In this document: in pieces, positions 11,956 to 24,325 of the stretch
Position numbering within the stretch: position 1 is the first letter of the stretch
How the letters are laid out: each line of letters starts with the position of its first letter
Made by a program: the position numbers and the translations under genes
Notes under the pieces: generated by a model
Databases searched by the model: none
What the model saw: only the letters and a program-made list of their open reading frames with translations
Told to the model about the DNA's origin: nothing
Assembly (NCBI RefSeq): GCF_905171765.1
Contig: NC_053397.1
Location: 110,563,295 to 110,627,294 of the forward strand
From: Bufo bufo
Lineage: Eukaryota > Chordata > Amphibia > Anura > Bufonidae
Direction: 5' to 3'
DNA length: 64,000 nucleotides

Positions 11956-13825
11956 TTAACCCCTTAAGGACACAGGGCGTACAGGTACACCCTGATGTCC
12001 CGGTACTTAAGGACACAGGGTGTACCTGTACGTTCTGTGCAGTTCCGATCACCGACGCGCCGCGGGCGGTGATCGGAACAGAGTCCCTGCCGAAATCATT
12101 CGGCAGGCACTGTGGTACAATGCCTAGGTGGGTCCTGTGACCCCCCCACATCGGCGATCGCAGCAAACCGCAGGTCAATTCAGACCTGCGGTTTGCTGCG
12201 TTTTCCGGGTTATTCGGGTCTCTGGTGACCCGATAACCCAGAATAGGATGGTGATCGGTGGTGTGATAATACACCACCAATCACCATAATTAGATCCTGT
12301 GAGGTGATGGTGACATCACCTCACAGGATCTCTTCTGATTGGCTGCACGGGTGGGCGGGGGTTAACTCCCCCGTGCTCTTCTCTCCTCCTCCATTCGGCC
12401 GTTGGAGAGAGCAGCCTGCTGCCCGATCTCCAGATCCTGCACCCCTGATCTGTGCCCAGCACCCCCTTTTTTAAACCTCTACAGTTCCATCTGCACTAAA
12501 TGGTAGGTTAGGGACAGGGTAGGGAAAGGTTTAGTCCAGGCAAGGAGACTTTAGGGAAAGTTTAGTTTTTTTGTGTTACATCATCCTCTTAGGGTGTCTG
12601 GGGTCCACAGCACAGCTGTGTGACCCTAGATGCCCCCCGGGGTGCTGCAGCTTGCCCCCTTGCCCCCCCTCAATCTTTTTTTTGGGGCACAAGCTTTTTG
12701 TTTTTTGTTTTTGTTTTTTTAGTTAGTGTTTTTTTTTGTGTTATTTTTCCCTGTTGGGTTTAGGGAAAAGTCTGGGAAAACCCATGCTCCACACACACGC
12801 ACGCAAACCTAATAAAGATTTACACACACACACATGCAGACACACACTCCCCTATGGCCCGCCGGACGTTCTCGGCCGAGGAGGCATATGCCCTCCTTGC
12901 CTCCGAGTCCAAGAGCCCCAGTGAGGATGAGGACGACCCCACGTTCCTTTTGTCATTCCTGTCCTCCTCCTCATCAAGCGATGATGAGCCCCTAAGGTGG
13001 CGGAGATGCCACCAGGCGAAACGAGGGGACCTCCATGCTAGGGACCCTGTGGCCCACCCTAGTATGAGCAGCTCTGGGTTTCGTACTAGTTTTCTGGCCC
13101 ACCAGGTCAGTTCACCTGAACCCCCCACAGGTGAACTTGGCTGGTGTACCCCAGAGAACTTTGAGCCCGCGATTCCAGATTTTGTTGGACAACCAGGAAT
13201 CCAGATTTACACAGTGGGCTTCACTGAATACGACTTTTTTAGTCATTTTTTCAGTGACCAACTGGTGAAACTAATGGTGGAGCAGATGAACCTGTACGCC
13301 CAACAGTTCATCGCTCAAAACCCAGGTTCTTTTTTGGCTAGAGCCGGTGGCTGGACTCCGGTCAGTGTAGCCGAGATGACAACGTTTTCGGGCCTCGTGC
13401 TGCACATGGGCCTAGTCCAAAAAAATTGTGCCAGGCTGTACTGGAGTGGGGACGTCCTCTACCAGACCGCACTCCACAGTACAGCCATGACACACTTCCG
13501 GTTTGAGGCCACCCCGGAAATGCCTGCATTATGCAGATAATGCAGCATGTCCCCCCCCCCGAGGTGATCCTGCCTATGACTGCCTGTAGAAAATCAGGCC
13601 GGTCATCGATCACTTCGGGGCCAAATTTTTGGAGGCCTACGTACCTGAAAGGGAGGTTGCGGTTGATGAGTCTCTCATTGCTTTCAAGGGGAGACTCATT
13701 TTCCGCCAGTATGTTCCCTCAAAGCGGGTGAGATATGGCGTGAAGCTGTACAAACTTTGTGAGAGTACCTCAGGGTACACTTACAAGTTTCGTGTGTACG
13801 AGGGGCGAGATTCCCGTATTGAACC

Positions 13826-14311
13826 TGTCATGCCCCGCTCTGACGATGTGCGGAGGTCGGCCAGGATAGCAGCACGAGTTTAGTGTTTGTTTTGGAGCTG
13901 TGCTGGATCCGCCTCTCATCAGGTGCACTGGGTGGAGTCATTAGTTTAAATAGCACACCATCCAAGTGCTCTGAGCGGATTATAGGAATCATTGTGGTCT
14001 TGGAAGCTAGGAAGGAAGGTTGGCTGTTCCAGCTCCGCAAGCTAAGTGTGATTTCAAGTTTGGTTGTTTTGTGTCATCTCTCCCATCCAGGTTCTGTGCG
14101 AGCAGGCTGCTCCTATTTCCCCTCTTCACCATCTTAGGGAATTTAGGGTGTTTCAGCCCAGGGACACATCATACTTACCATTAAAGTCTGCATGTGGGCT
14201 GAGCAGTGCAGGGAAAGAGGTCAGGGATTAGCTAGGAGGTGACCCTTCCCCTGTCTCTCGCCCAGAGCCTGGTTGGTGGGTTATCTGTGAGTCTGAGTGC
14301 CCGCCGTGACA
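13826..14311 (+). repeat. 5' LTR of gypsy copy 2
   Basis: It begins TGTCATGCCCCGC and ends CCGCCGTGACA (TG...CA), 486 bp. The internal region starts with TGTCAATCCGCC; I cannot assign the primer-binding tRNA. The 3' copy is 496 bp because of a six-base and a four-base insertion. Confidence 0.93.
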
Positions 14312-14356
14312 TGTCAATCCGCCATACTGTGACTGCCATCAGTCAGCGGTTTTGTG

Positions 14357-15223
14357 ATGGCATCAATTGAAGCATTAGTTGACCGCATACAGGGGCTATC
14401 CCTAGAGGTTGTGGAGCTACGGGGTTCGGTCACACGGTGTCAGAATGCTCTGGCAGATGGTGCAGGTCAAATTTGTGTGTAGCCTAAAGTGGCTCTTCCT
14501 GATCGATTTTCAGGAGGTACGGATTACTTTATCCGTTTTAGAGAATCCTGCAAATTGTACTTTCGGCTGCGTCCATTGTCGTCAGGTGATGAGAGTCAGA
14601 GGATAGGTATAGTTATTTCTCTGCTTAAAGGGGACGCGCAATCCTGGGCCTTTTCTCTGCCACCTGGTTCTCGGGCCCTCCGGTCGGTGGAGGAATTTTT
14701 TAAGGCTCTGGGATTAATCTACGATGACCCAGATCGGGTCTCGATGGCAGAGTCGAGATTACGTAATTTGTTTCAGGGGGAACTTACTGTAGAGGCTTAT
14801 TGTGTTGAGTTTAGGAGGTGGGCTACTGAATCAGAGTGGAATGATTCCACGTTACGTAGTCAGTTTTGTCAGGGGTTATATGAAAGATTGAAGGATGCCC
14901 TTGCTTTTCATGAATACCCAGACTCTTTGGAGAACGCCATGTCTTTAGCAGTACAGCTAGATAGACGTATCAGAGAGAGGTATAGGGCTCCCTCCGCGCA
15001 AGCTACCCCTTCTGTGAGTGGTTTCGTCTCTACTGCCTCCCCGGGTGATGTTACAGGTAACTCTGGGGTAGCGGAGGAACCCATGCAGTTGGGTCAGGTT
15101 TCTTGCCATTCTGATAGTAGAGACTTTAGGAAAGTGCACAAACTATGTTACTATTGTGGAAAGAGGGGTCATTTTATTTTTGCTTGTCCTTATGTTAAAC
15201 CACAGGTGGAAGAGAAAAAGTAA
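14357..15223 (+). pseudogene. gag of gypsy copy 2
   Basis: The first ATG after the LTR is at 14357. The frame is closed by a TAG at 14480-14482, where gypsy copy 3 has a Glu codon, and is then open to 15223. The capsid-like part contains FRESCKLYF, AWAFSLP-type and EFRRWA motifs shared with copy 3. The nucleocapsid has one CCHC zinc knuckle, CYYCGKRGHFIFAC, with all four ligands, near residue 260 of the frame. Gag would form the particle that packages the RNA; here it is cut by the early stop. Confidence 0.88.
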
Positions 15224-15243
15224 AAAAAAACAAAAAAACTTCC

Positions 15244-18200
15244 CTGACACTTGGTAGTACGAATGGTGTGGTGGAGCAGGCAGGTATGCAAGCTCCCTGC
15301 ATTTCCCGTTTTCTCCTTCCAGCTATGGTGGCGCTTGAGTCAAAAAATGTTTTTGTTGATGTATTCCTTGATTGTGGTGCTGGGGTAAACCTAATTGACT
15401 TTCTTTTCCTTCAAAACCTAGGACTAAGTACTTGCACTTTAGAGAACGAGATTCGTGTTTTTGCAATTGATTCTTCCCCTCTTTCTCAAAGGAGCCTTAC
15501 TCACATTGTTCATGGTATTCACTTAAGGGTGGGTGATTCACATGTTGAAATTATTTCTTGTTTTGTCATGAAGGATTTGCCAGCTCCTATAGTTTTGGGG
15601 TTGCCATGGTTGACTAGACATAACCCAATTATAGACTGGCAAGCGAGACAAATCATTGTTGGAGTGAGTTTTGTTCGGATAATTGTCTTGGCACATCTAT
15701 CTCTGGTGTGTCCATTACGGCTTTACCTCAGTATCTCTCGGATTTTGCGGATGTCTTTTCGGAGGGTGGCGCTCAGGAATTGCCCCCTCATCGAGACTAT
15801 GATTGTCCAGCTAATCTCATTTAGGGGGCTAAGTTGCCAAAGTCTCGGCTTTACAACCTCTCTCAACCCGAAAGTATGTCGCCGAGAGTTTGGCAAAGGG
15901 TTATATTAGACCATCTAAGTCTCCAGTGGCAGTAGGTTTGTTCTTTGTGAAGAAAAAGGATGGATCACTGAGACCGTGTTTGGATTTCCGGGAATTGAAC
16001 CGTATTACAGTCCGGGATCCATATCCCCTGCCTTTGATCTCTGATCTTTTTGATCAGATTGTTGGAGCCAAGGTGTTCTCCAAGTTGGATTTGAGAGGGG
16101 CCTACAATCTGATCAGAATCAAGGAGGGGGATGAGTGGAAAACGGCCTTCAATACGCACGAGGGTCATTTTTAGAACCTGGTTATGCCTTTTGGGTTGAC
16201 GAACGCGCCAGCAGTATTTCAGCGATTCGTCAATGACATTTTTCATCATTTGGTGGGGAGGTTCGTAGTAGTTTACCTGGATGACATTTTAATTTATTCT
16301 CCTGATCTGAAGACCCATCAGGATCATGCGAGACAGGTTTTGACGATCCTTCGGGAGAATAAATTATATGCCAAATTGGAGAAATGTTTGTTTGCGGTGC
16401 AAGAGCTTCTGTTCTTGGGATACATGCTTTCTGATTCTGGTTTTCGTATGGACCCCGAAAAGGTACGGGCGGTTCTGGAGTGGGACCTACCAGAGAATCA
16501 GAAAGCTTTGATGCGGTTCTTGGGGTTTACAAATTATTATAGAAAATGTATTTCGAATTATTCCACCATAGTAAAACCTCTCACTGATATGACCAAGAAG
16601 GCCGCCGATGTCTCTGTCTGGTCGGATGAGGCATTGCAGGCCTTTTCGGCTATTAAGGAGCGTTTTGCATCTGCTCCCATTCTGGTGCAGCCGGATGTGT
16701 CTCAGCCATTCGTAGTGGAGGTTGATGCATCAGAGGTGGGGGTCGGAGCGGTGCTGTCACAGCGTTCATTTCCTGGCAAGTGGGTCCCGTGTGCCTTTTT
16801 CTCCAAGAAGCTCTCGATCGCCGAGAGGAATTATGATGTTGGAGATAGAGAGTTGTTGGCTATCAAGTTGGCCTTTGAGGAATGGCGTCACTGGTTGGAG
16901 GGGGCGTCTCACCCCGTTACGGTATATACAGACCATAAGAATTTGGCTTACCTGCAATCTGCCAAGCGTCTGAACCCTAGGCAGGCCAGATGGTCACTGT
17001 TTTTTACCAGGTTCAATTTTGTGGTTACCTTTCGCCCAGGGGTCAAGAACGTCAAGGCAGATGCCTTGTCTCGCAGCTTTCCTGGGGGAGGTGATTCAGA
17101 GGATCCTGCGCCGATTTTAGCGGATGGGGTGGTGGTCTCCGCTCTGTACCCTGAATTGGAGATGGAGGTGTTGGGAGCCCAGGAGGGGGCTCCTGGTTCT
17201 TGTCCCCCAGGGAGGTTGTTTGTTCCTGAGGGCCTGCGATATAAGGTGTTCAAGGAACATCACGATACTGTCCTCACTGGACATCCTGGTGGTAAGCCCA
17301 CCTGTGATCAAGTATCCCGGAGGTTCTGGTGGCCAGGGTTAAGTAAGAGCATTGAGAATTTCGTGACAGCTTGTGAAACCTGCGCTCGGTCAAAGGTTGC
17401 TCATACTCGACCGGCTGGTTCACTTCTTCCATTGTCGATTCAGTCTCGTCCTTGGACGCATTTGTCTATGGACTTTATTACGGATCTGCTGAGTTCCTCT
17501 GGGAGAACAGTGATTTTGGTGGTAGTTGACCGTTTCAGTAAAATAGCTCACTTTATACCACTAACTAGTCTACCCAACGCTAAGACTCTAGCGCAAATTT
17601 TTGTGGATAATATTGTGACATTGCATGGTATTCCTTCAGATGTGGTCTCTGATAGGGGCACGCAGTTTGTCTCCAGGTTTTGGATGGCGTTCTGCTCTCG
17701 GCTTGGCATTCAACTTTCATTCTCTTCGGCTTTTCATCCGCAGTCGAATGGTCAGACGGAGTGTACTAATCAAAACCTGGAGACCTACTTGAGGTGCTTT
17801 GTGGCTGAGAATCAAGAGGACTGGTCCTCATTCTTGTCCTTAGCAGAGTTTGCGTTGAATAGCCGTAGGCAAGAGTCCACGGGTAAGTCGCCATTTTTTG
17901 GCGCATACGGTTTCCATCCTCAGTTTGGTACCTTTTCTGGGACTAGTTCCTCTGGGATGCCAGAGGAGGAGAGATTCTCTTCTGCCTTATCCTCCATCTG
18001 GCGGAGGATTCAAGGGAATTTGGAGAAGATGGGTGAGAGGTATAAACGAATGGCTGACAAGAGACGTGTGACTGGTCCGGACCTGCGTGTGGGTGATCTG
18101 GTGTGGTTGTCCACTAAAAATATCAAATTGAGAGTGCCATTTTGGAAACTGGGTCCAAGATTTATTGGTCCATATAAAATTTCTGCGGTGATCAATCCTG

Positions 18201-18457
18201 TAGCGTTTCGGTTGGATCTTCCGCAGACTTGGAGGATCCATGATGTGTTCCACAGGTCTTTACTAAAAAAATACGTGAGACCGGTGGAACCATCGCCATT
18301 GCCTCCTCCTCCTGTTCTGGTCGAGGGAAACTTGGAGTTTGAGATCTCCAGGATTCTCGACTCTAGAGTTCTTCGGGGTTCCCTTCAGTACCTGGTGCAC
18401 TGGAGGGGATACGGCTCTGAGGAGAGGATGTTGGATGTCAAGCCAGCCGACTGGTGA
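15244..18457 (+). pseudogene. pol of gypsy copy 2 (PR-RT-RH-IN-chromodomain)
   Basis: The protease region at about 15268-15650 has FLDCGAGVNLID, with Cys for the usual Ser of D-S-G. A frameshifted stretch follows (15660-15890). Reverse transcriptase runs from 15890, with a stop at 16172-16174, then VVYLDDILIYS (catalytic Asp pair intact). RNase H has [14 protein letters not shown]. Integrase has HHDTVLTGH...CETC (zinc-binding), MDFITDL, SDRGTQFVSRFW and a downstream Glu. The last part, YLVHWRGYGSEERM, is a chromodomain start, and the frame ends at 18457. The 16184-18457 stretch is open for 757 codons. Not functional as it stands. Confidence 0.93.
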
Positions 18458-18530
18458 GGGCTTTTCATAGGTCCCATCCGGATAAGGTTGGTCCAGGGTG
18501 TCCGAAGGTCACCCGTAGAAGGGGGGGTAC

Positions 18531-19026
18531 TGTCATGCCCCGCTCTGACGATGTGCGGAGGTCGGCCAGGATAGCAGCACGAGTTTAGTGTTTGTTTTGG
18601 AGCTGTGCTGGATCCGCCTCTCATCAGGTGCACTGGGTGGACTCATTAGTTTAAATAGCACACCATCCAAGTGCTCTGAACGGATTATAGGAATCATTGT
18701 GGTCTTGGAAGCTAGGAAGGAAGGTTGGCTGTTCCAGCTCCGCAAGCTAAGTGTGATTTCAAGTTTGGTTGTTTTGTGTCATCTCTCCCATCCAGGTTCT
18801 GTGTGAGCAGGCTGCTCCTATTTCCCTTCTTCACCATCTTAGGGAATTTAGGGTGTTTTAGCCCAGGCACGGGGACACATCATACCTACCATTAAGGTCT
18901 GCATGTGGGCTGAGCAGTGCAGGGAAAGAGGTCAGGGATTAGCTAGGAGGTGACCCTTCCCCTGTCTCTCGCCCAGAGCCTGGTTGGTGGGTTATCTGTG
19001 AGTCTGAGTGCACGCCCGCCTTGACA
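18531..19026 (+). repeat. 3' LTR of gypsy copy 2 with polypurine tract
   Basis: It starts TGTCATGCCCCGC at 18531 and ends CCGCCTTGACA at 19026. The purine run AGAAGGGGGGG just upstream (about 18517-18527) is the expected plus-strand primer. The second GAACC duplication follows. Confidence 0.93.
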
Positions 19027-19919
19027 GAACCCCCAGAATGTCCCCCCACTCTGGGTGTTAGCGGGAAATTTGTGTGGGACCTTATGCCCCCACTGCTAGA
19101 TAAGGGTTACCACCTTTACGTAGATAACTTTTATACTAGTATCCCCTTGTTCAGGTACCTCGCCGCCAGATCCACGTCCGCTTGTGGGACCGTGCAGAAA
19201 AATTAACGCAGCCTTCCTACCCACCCCCTCCAGGTACCTATCCCCAGGGGTGAGACACGTGCCCTTACCAGTGGAAACCTGCTGCTGGTCAGATATAAGG
19301 ACAAGAGGGATGTCCTTGTACTGTCCACAATTCACGGTAACGGCATCACCCCTGTCCCTGTGCGAGGTACTGCGGCAACGGTCCTCAAGCCCGATTGTAT
19401 CGTGGACTACAATCGGTATATGGGAGGAGTTGATCTCTCTGATCAAGTCCTCAAGCCATATAACGCCATGTGCAAAACGCGGACATGTTACAAAAAAGTT
19501 GCAGTCTACGTGGTGCAGGTTGACATGTACAACTCTTTTGTACTGTTCCAGTGCGCTGGCAACACAGGGAAATTCCTGCAGTACTATGAGGCAGTCCTCA
19601 AGGCCCTGATCTTTTCTGACCGGGAAAGAGCAGGCCGGAGTACCTCGGGAACTGGAGCCGCCCGGATCGTCCCTGGCCAACACTTTCCTGGTGTGGTCGC
19701 CCATACTGGAAAGAAGGAACGGACCCAAAATATTGCAGAGTGTGTCACAGGAGGGGGATACAGAAGGACACCACCACTCAGTGTGACACGTGCCCCGATC
19801 ATCCGGGCCTCTGCATTGACGGTTGCTTCAGGGAGTACCACACTTCCATGGAGTACTAAATTTATAATCCCCTTTTCCATTAAGCCACTGACAATCGATA
19901 AAAACTATGGTTCTCAGAC

Positions 19920-21722
19920 TTGAAACACCCAAAAAAATTTATTCAAAAAGTTTGCAAAACTAAAATAATAAAAAAAAGTTGACAAATTAGGTATAGCCGC
20001 GTCGGTAATAATCTCCTCTCTAAAAATACCCCATGACCTAACCCCCCCAGATTAACATGGTCCAAAAAAACAAAAAGTTTAATAGCAAGCGATCAAAAAG
20101 TCATATAGCCCCCAAAATAGTGCCATTAAAACCGTGCCCTCATCCCGCAAAAAATGAGCCTCTACCTAATACAATCGGCTAAAAAACAAAAGAAAAAATT
20201 ACTTAGACTTTAGAGATACAAAAAAAATTTTTGGTTTCAGAAAGGATAATATAGTCTAAAACCTAAATTATTGTAAAAAATGTGACTTATTAGGTATTGC
20301 CGCTTCGGTAATAATCTCCTCTATAAAAAATACCCCATGACCTAACCCCCCAGATTAACACGGTCTAAAAAAATTTTTTAAAACGGTGCCTAAACAGCTA
20401 TTTTTTGGCACTTTTCCATTTCAATCCGATTTTTCCGGTAACAAAGCAAGAGTTAACAACCAAACAAAATGTACTATTTATTACCCTGATACTGCAGTTT
20501 AGAGAAATGCCACATTTGTGGTCGTAAACTGCTGTATCACTAAAAGGCAGGGCGCAAAAGGAAAGGACCGACAAGGTTTCTGGAAGACCGATTTTGATGG
20601 CCTTTTTTATTGACACCATGTCCCTTTTGAAGCCCCCCTGATGCACCCCTAGTCGAAACCCCCTAAAAGTGACCCCACCTAAGAAACTACACCCCTCAAG
20701 GTATTCAAAACAGATTTTACAAACTTTATTCACCCTTTAGGTAGGTTCCTCAACAGTTAATGGCAAATGGAGATGAAATTTTTGAATTAAAATTTTTGGT
20801 AACTTTACCTCATAAAAATGTAATATAGAACAACGAAAAATCATATGCACCCTAAAAATAGTCCCAACAAAACCGCCACCGTATCCCGTAGTTTCCAAAA
20901 TGGGGTCACTTTTAGGGAGTTTCTACTCCAGGGGTGCATCAGGGGGGCTTGAAACAGGACACGGTGTAAATAAACCGGTCCATAAAAATCAGCCTTCCAA
21001 AAACCACACGGCGCTCCTTTCCCTCTATGCCCCGCCGTGTAGCCCTACAGTAGTGTACGACCACATATGGGGTCTTTCTGTAAACGGCAGAGTCAGGGCA
21101 ATAAAGATACAGTCTTGTTTGGCTGTTAACCCTTGCTTTGTTAGTGGAAAAAATGGGTTAAAATTGAAAATTTGGCAAAAAAATTTAATTCTGAAATTTC
21201 ATCTCCATTTGCCAATAACTCTTGTGGAGCAAGAAATTAGTTTCTATTATGTAAGCCTCGCAAAGTGACTTCAAACCTGAACTGGTCCCTAAAAAAAAAG
21301 GGTTTTTGAAAATTTTTGAAAATTTTCAAAATTTGCTTATAAACTTCTAAGCCTTGTAACGTCCCCAAAAACGAAATGGCATACCCAAAATGATCCAAAC
21401 ATGAAGTAGACATATGGGGAATGTAAAGTAATAATTATTTTTGGAGGTATTACTATGTATTATTGAAGCAGAGAAATTTAAAGTTGGAAATTTGCAAATT
21501 TTTCCAAAATGTTGGTAAATTTGGTATTTTTTAATAAATAAAAATTCTTTTTTTTACTCAATTTTACCAGTGTCATGAAGAACAATATGTGATGAAAAAA
21601 CAAGCTCAGAATGGCCTGGATAAGTAAAAGCGTTTTAAAGTTATCACCACATAAAGTGACTGGTCAGATTTGCAAAAAATGACCTGGTCCTTAAGGTGAA
21701 ATATGGCCGTGTCGTTAAGGGG
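19920..21722 (+). repeat. AT-rich non-coding tail of the piggyBac
   Basis: After the transposase stop come 1.8 kb without a credible gene. Two degenerate units about 300 bp apart repeat TAGGTATNGCCGC..CGGTAATAATCTCC..CCCATGACCTAACCCCCCAGATTAACA (near 19990 and 20290). Two further related blocks around CCAAAATGGGGTCAC / GGGTGCATCAGGGGGGCTT lie near 20640 (inverted) and 20900. The right TIR closes it. The same tail recurs at 44826-48437. Confidence 0.75.
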
Positions 21723-21726
21723 TTAA

Positions 21727-22242
21727 TGGCCGGCAATTCTCTATTAAGTGTGCTCCTAACCCTACCTCAGATGCGTCAACTTCCACAATGAATGGCTGTG
21801 ACACATCCGGTTGCACCAGTATAGGAGCAGAAGCAAAACATTCCTTCACCTCTGAAAAGGCTTGCAATGCCTCATCCGACCAGACTGAGACATCCGAACC
21901 TATCCTAATCATGTCCGTTAAAGGTTTAACCACAGTCGAGTAGTTCAAAATGAATTTACGGTAGTAGTTGGGGAACCCCAAAAACCGCATAAGCTCTTTC
22001 AGATTTTCGAGTCGATCCCACTCCGACACAGCAAGGACCATCTCTGGATCCATACGAAAACCTGAAGCAGAGAGTAAGTAACCCAGGAATTGGACTTTCT
22101 GAACTGCAAATACACACTTCTCTATCTTAGCATACAATTATTCTCTCTTAGGATCTGTAACACCTGTCTCACGTGATCCTGATGAGTCTCCATGTCTGGA
22201 GAATAAATGACTATGTAATCCAGATACACAACAACATACCTC
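21727..22242 (-). pseudogene. Ty3/gypsy copy 1 pol: reverse transcriptase part
   Basis: The minus strand reads on from the piggyBac insertion. FIVEVDASEVG (RNase H start), YYRKFILNYSTVVKPL and QFLGYLLSASGFRMDPE are RT connection motifs. The catalytic box lies at the right edge as VVVYLDYIVIYS, with the second Asp of Y-L-D-D changed to Tyr. A deletion of roughly 100 bp is evident next to the TTAA. The element is cut at 22242 by hAT copy 3, and no upstream part is visible. Confidence 0.87.
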
Positions 22243-22619
22243 TAGTGTTGATCGAGCACTAAAGTGCTTGGGTGCTCGGTCCGAACACCTCGGGATCTTT
22301 GGGTGCTCTACCGAGCACAATGGAAGTCAATTGGAGAACCCGAGCATTAAACCAGGCACCCCCTGCGCATCTTGGACTCCCAGGTCGCTGCTGGGAACGA
22401 TGTTGTCCAAATAGTGCGCCACTTTAACAGACTAACAATAATATGCCCAAAACCGAAGATATAAATGATTTTAGCAAAAAAATGGTTATTCTTTCCTGTA
22501 TATTTACTTGTATATAAAGTGCAAGTGCTGCCAAAAATTACAAGGAAGAGGCACTTCGATACAACCTGTATATCACATAAAGGAGGGCCTCATTCACATT
22601 GTAGTAAAATTGTTTAGGT

Positions 22620-24270
22620 AGTGGGACTGGTGAGCTGACATTAGGGGCGAGGCCTGCAGGTGAGCTGACCCTGTAAAAGATTGTAGGTGAGGGCCTGCAG
22701 GTGAGCTGACCCTGTAAAACATTATATGCGAGGGCCTGAAGAAGAGCTCATCCCTGTAAAACATTATATGCAAGGACCTGTTGGTGGACTGACCCTCTAA
22801 AAGATTGTAGGTGAGGGCCTGCTGGTGAGCTGACCCTGTAAAAGGTTGTAGGTGAGGGCCTGCAGGTGAGCTGACCCTGTAAAACATTATATGCGAGGGC
22901 CTGCAGGTGAGCTGACCATATAAAAGATTGTAGGTGAGGGCCTGCTGGTGAACTGATCCTCAAAAGGTTGTAGGTGAGGGCCTGCAGGTGAGCTAACCCT
23001 CTAAAACACTATATGCGAGGGCCTGTTGGTGGACTGACCCTCTAAAAGATTGTAGGTGAGCGCCTGCTGGTGAGCTGTCCCTGTAAAACAATATATGTGA
23101 GGGCCTGCAGGTGAGCTGACCCTCTAAAAGGTTGTAGGTGAGGGCCTGCAGGTGAGCTGACCCTGTAAAACATTATATGTGTGGGCCTACAGGTAAGCTG
23201 ACCCTGTAAAAAATTATATGCGGGGGCCTGCAGGTGAGCTGACCTATAAAAGATTGTAGGTGAGAGCCTACTGGTAAGCTGACCCTCTAAAAGGTTGTAG
23301 GTGAGGGCTTGTTGGTGATATGACCCTGTAAAACATTATATGTGACAGCCTATTGGTGACCTGACCCTCTAGAAGATTGTAGGTGAGGGGCTGCTGGTGA
23401 GCTGACCCTCTAAAAGGTTGTAGATGAGGGCCTGCAGGTGAGCTGACCCTGTAAAACATTATATGTGAGGGCCTGTTGGTGATATGACCCTGTAAAACAT
23501 TATATGTAAGGGCCTGCAGGTGAGCTGACCCTCTAAAAGGTTGTAGTTGAAGGCCTGCAGTTGAGCTGACCCTGTAAAACATTATATGTGAGGGCCTGCA
23601 GGTGAGCTGACCCTCTAAAAGGTTGTAGTTGAGGGCCTGCAGGTGAGCTGACCCTGTAAAACATTATATGTGAGGGCCTGCAGGTGAGCTGACCCTCTAA
23701 AAGGTTGTAGTTGAGGGCCTGCAGGTGAGCTGACCCTGTAAAACATTATATGCGAGGGCCTACAGGTGAGCTGACCCTATAAAACATTATATGCTGGGGC
23801 TTGCAGGTGAGCTGACCCTGTAAAACATTATATGCGAGGGCCTGCAGGTGAGCTGACCCTGTAAAAGATTGTAGGTGAGGGCCTGCAGGTGAGCTGACGC
23901 TGTAAAAGATTGTAGGTGAGGGCCTGCAGTGAGCTGACATTTTAAAACATTATATGCGAGGGCCTGCAGGTGAGCTGACCGTGTATAACATTATATGCGA
24001 GGGCCTGCAGGTGAGCTGACCCTGTAAAAGATTGCAGATGAGGGCCTATATGTGATCTGACCCTGTAAAACATTATATGCGAGGGACTGCAGGTGAGCTG
24101 ACCCTGTAAAACATTATATGCGAGGGCCTGTAGGTGAGCTGACCCTGTGAAAGATTGTAGGTGAGGGCTTGCTGGTGAGCTGAACCTCTAAAAAATTATA
24201 TGCGAGGGCCTGTAGGTGAGCTAACCCTGTAAAATATTGTAGGTGAGGGCCTGTAGGTGAGCTGACTCTC
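22620..24270. repeat. 41-bp tandem repeat, about 40 units
   Basis: The unit is built on GAGGGCCTGCAGGTGAGCTG followed by ACCCTNTAAAA and either CATTATATGC or GGTTGTAGGT. Spacing is 41 bp (for example 22659 to 22700). The two tail variants alternate over 23400-23740, giving an 82-bp higher-order unit. Forty-one is not a multiple of three, so the open frames in the array are by-products. It lies on the 3' side of the hAT-3 transposase. Confidence 0.92.
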
Positions 24271-24325
24271 CTCTTTATCATCGTCCAATTTGCACTGAGA
24301 AGACGAACTGAAGGTGGTTTGGCTA

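Larger units (their letters stand above)
13826..19026 (+). mobile_element. Ty3/gypsy chromovirus copy 2, full length
   Basis: The 5201-bp element has LTRs at both ends and the 5-bp target duplication GAACC (13821-13825 and 19027-19031), inserted in the piggyBac transposase. Internal order is gag, protease, reverse transcriptase, RNase H, integrase, chromodomain. The LTRs differ at roughly eight sites plus two short indels by eye, so the insertion is fairly recent, yet the coding region already has several stops and frameshifts. Confidence 0.95.
12854..19859 (+). pseudogene. piggyBac transposase, split by a gypsy
   Basis: The start is Met at 12854 (MARRTFSAEEAYALL), with acidic/Ser-rich N-terminal residues. 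The first block is open to 13540. A frame change follows near a C-run at 13551-13560, and a stop precedes the next block. The catalytic core then continues with DESLIAFKGR (first Asp) and YGVKLYKLC. The gypsy interrupts at GAACC. After 19027 the frame resumes with the second Asp motif YVDNFYTS, and then DYNRYMGGVDLSDQ (third Asp). A Cys-rich C-terminus is in another frame just before the stop TAA at 19857-19859. The motif set is that of PGBD/piggyBac transposases. Even without the gypsy, several frame changes would disable it. Confidence 0.9.
11960..21722 (+). mobile_element. piggyBac transposon with nested gypsy 2
   Basis: Both flanks carry TTAA (11956-11959 and 21723-21726), the piggyBac target. 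The ends are inverted: CCCCTTAAGGACAC at the left and GTCGTTAAGGGG at the right. Removing the element rejoins the gypsy-1 reading frame around A-I-K-L-A-Y-E-E-W on its left side. Without the nested gypsy (13826-19026 plus one 5-bp duplication) it is about 4.56 kb. Parts in order: a left end with repeated CAGG(G)CGTACAGGTACACC-like motifs, CA-rich leader, transposase, long AT-rich tail. Confidence 0.93.

Noticed and set aside
12780..12850. A functional element in the CA-rich run before the piggyBac start
   Set aside because: It is a short (CA)n microsatellite with an AATAAAG inside; nothing supports regulation.
22594..23940. Minus-strand frames with repeating GPHLQSF-like peptides
   Set aside because: By-products of the 41-bp tandem array; the frame cycles through three phases and no domain is present.
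22620..24270. CRISPR-like repeat array
   Set aside because: Units are head to tail without spacers and the surroundings are vertebrate transposons; it is a satellite-like array. The same holds for the 34-, 48-, 90-, 92- and 100-bp arrays.
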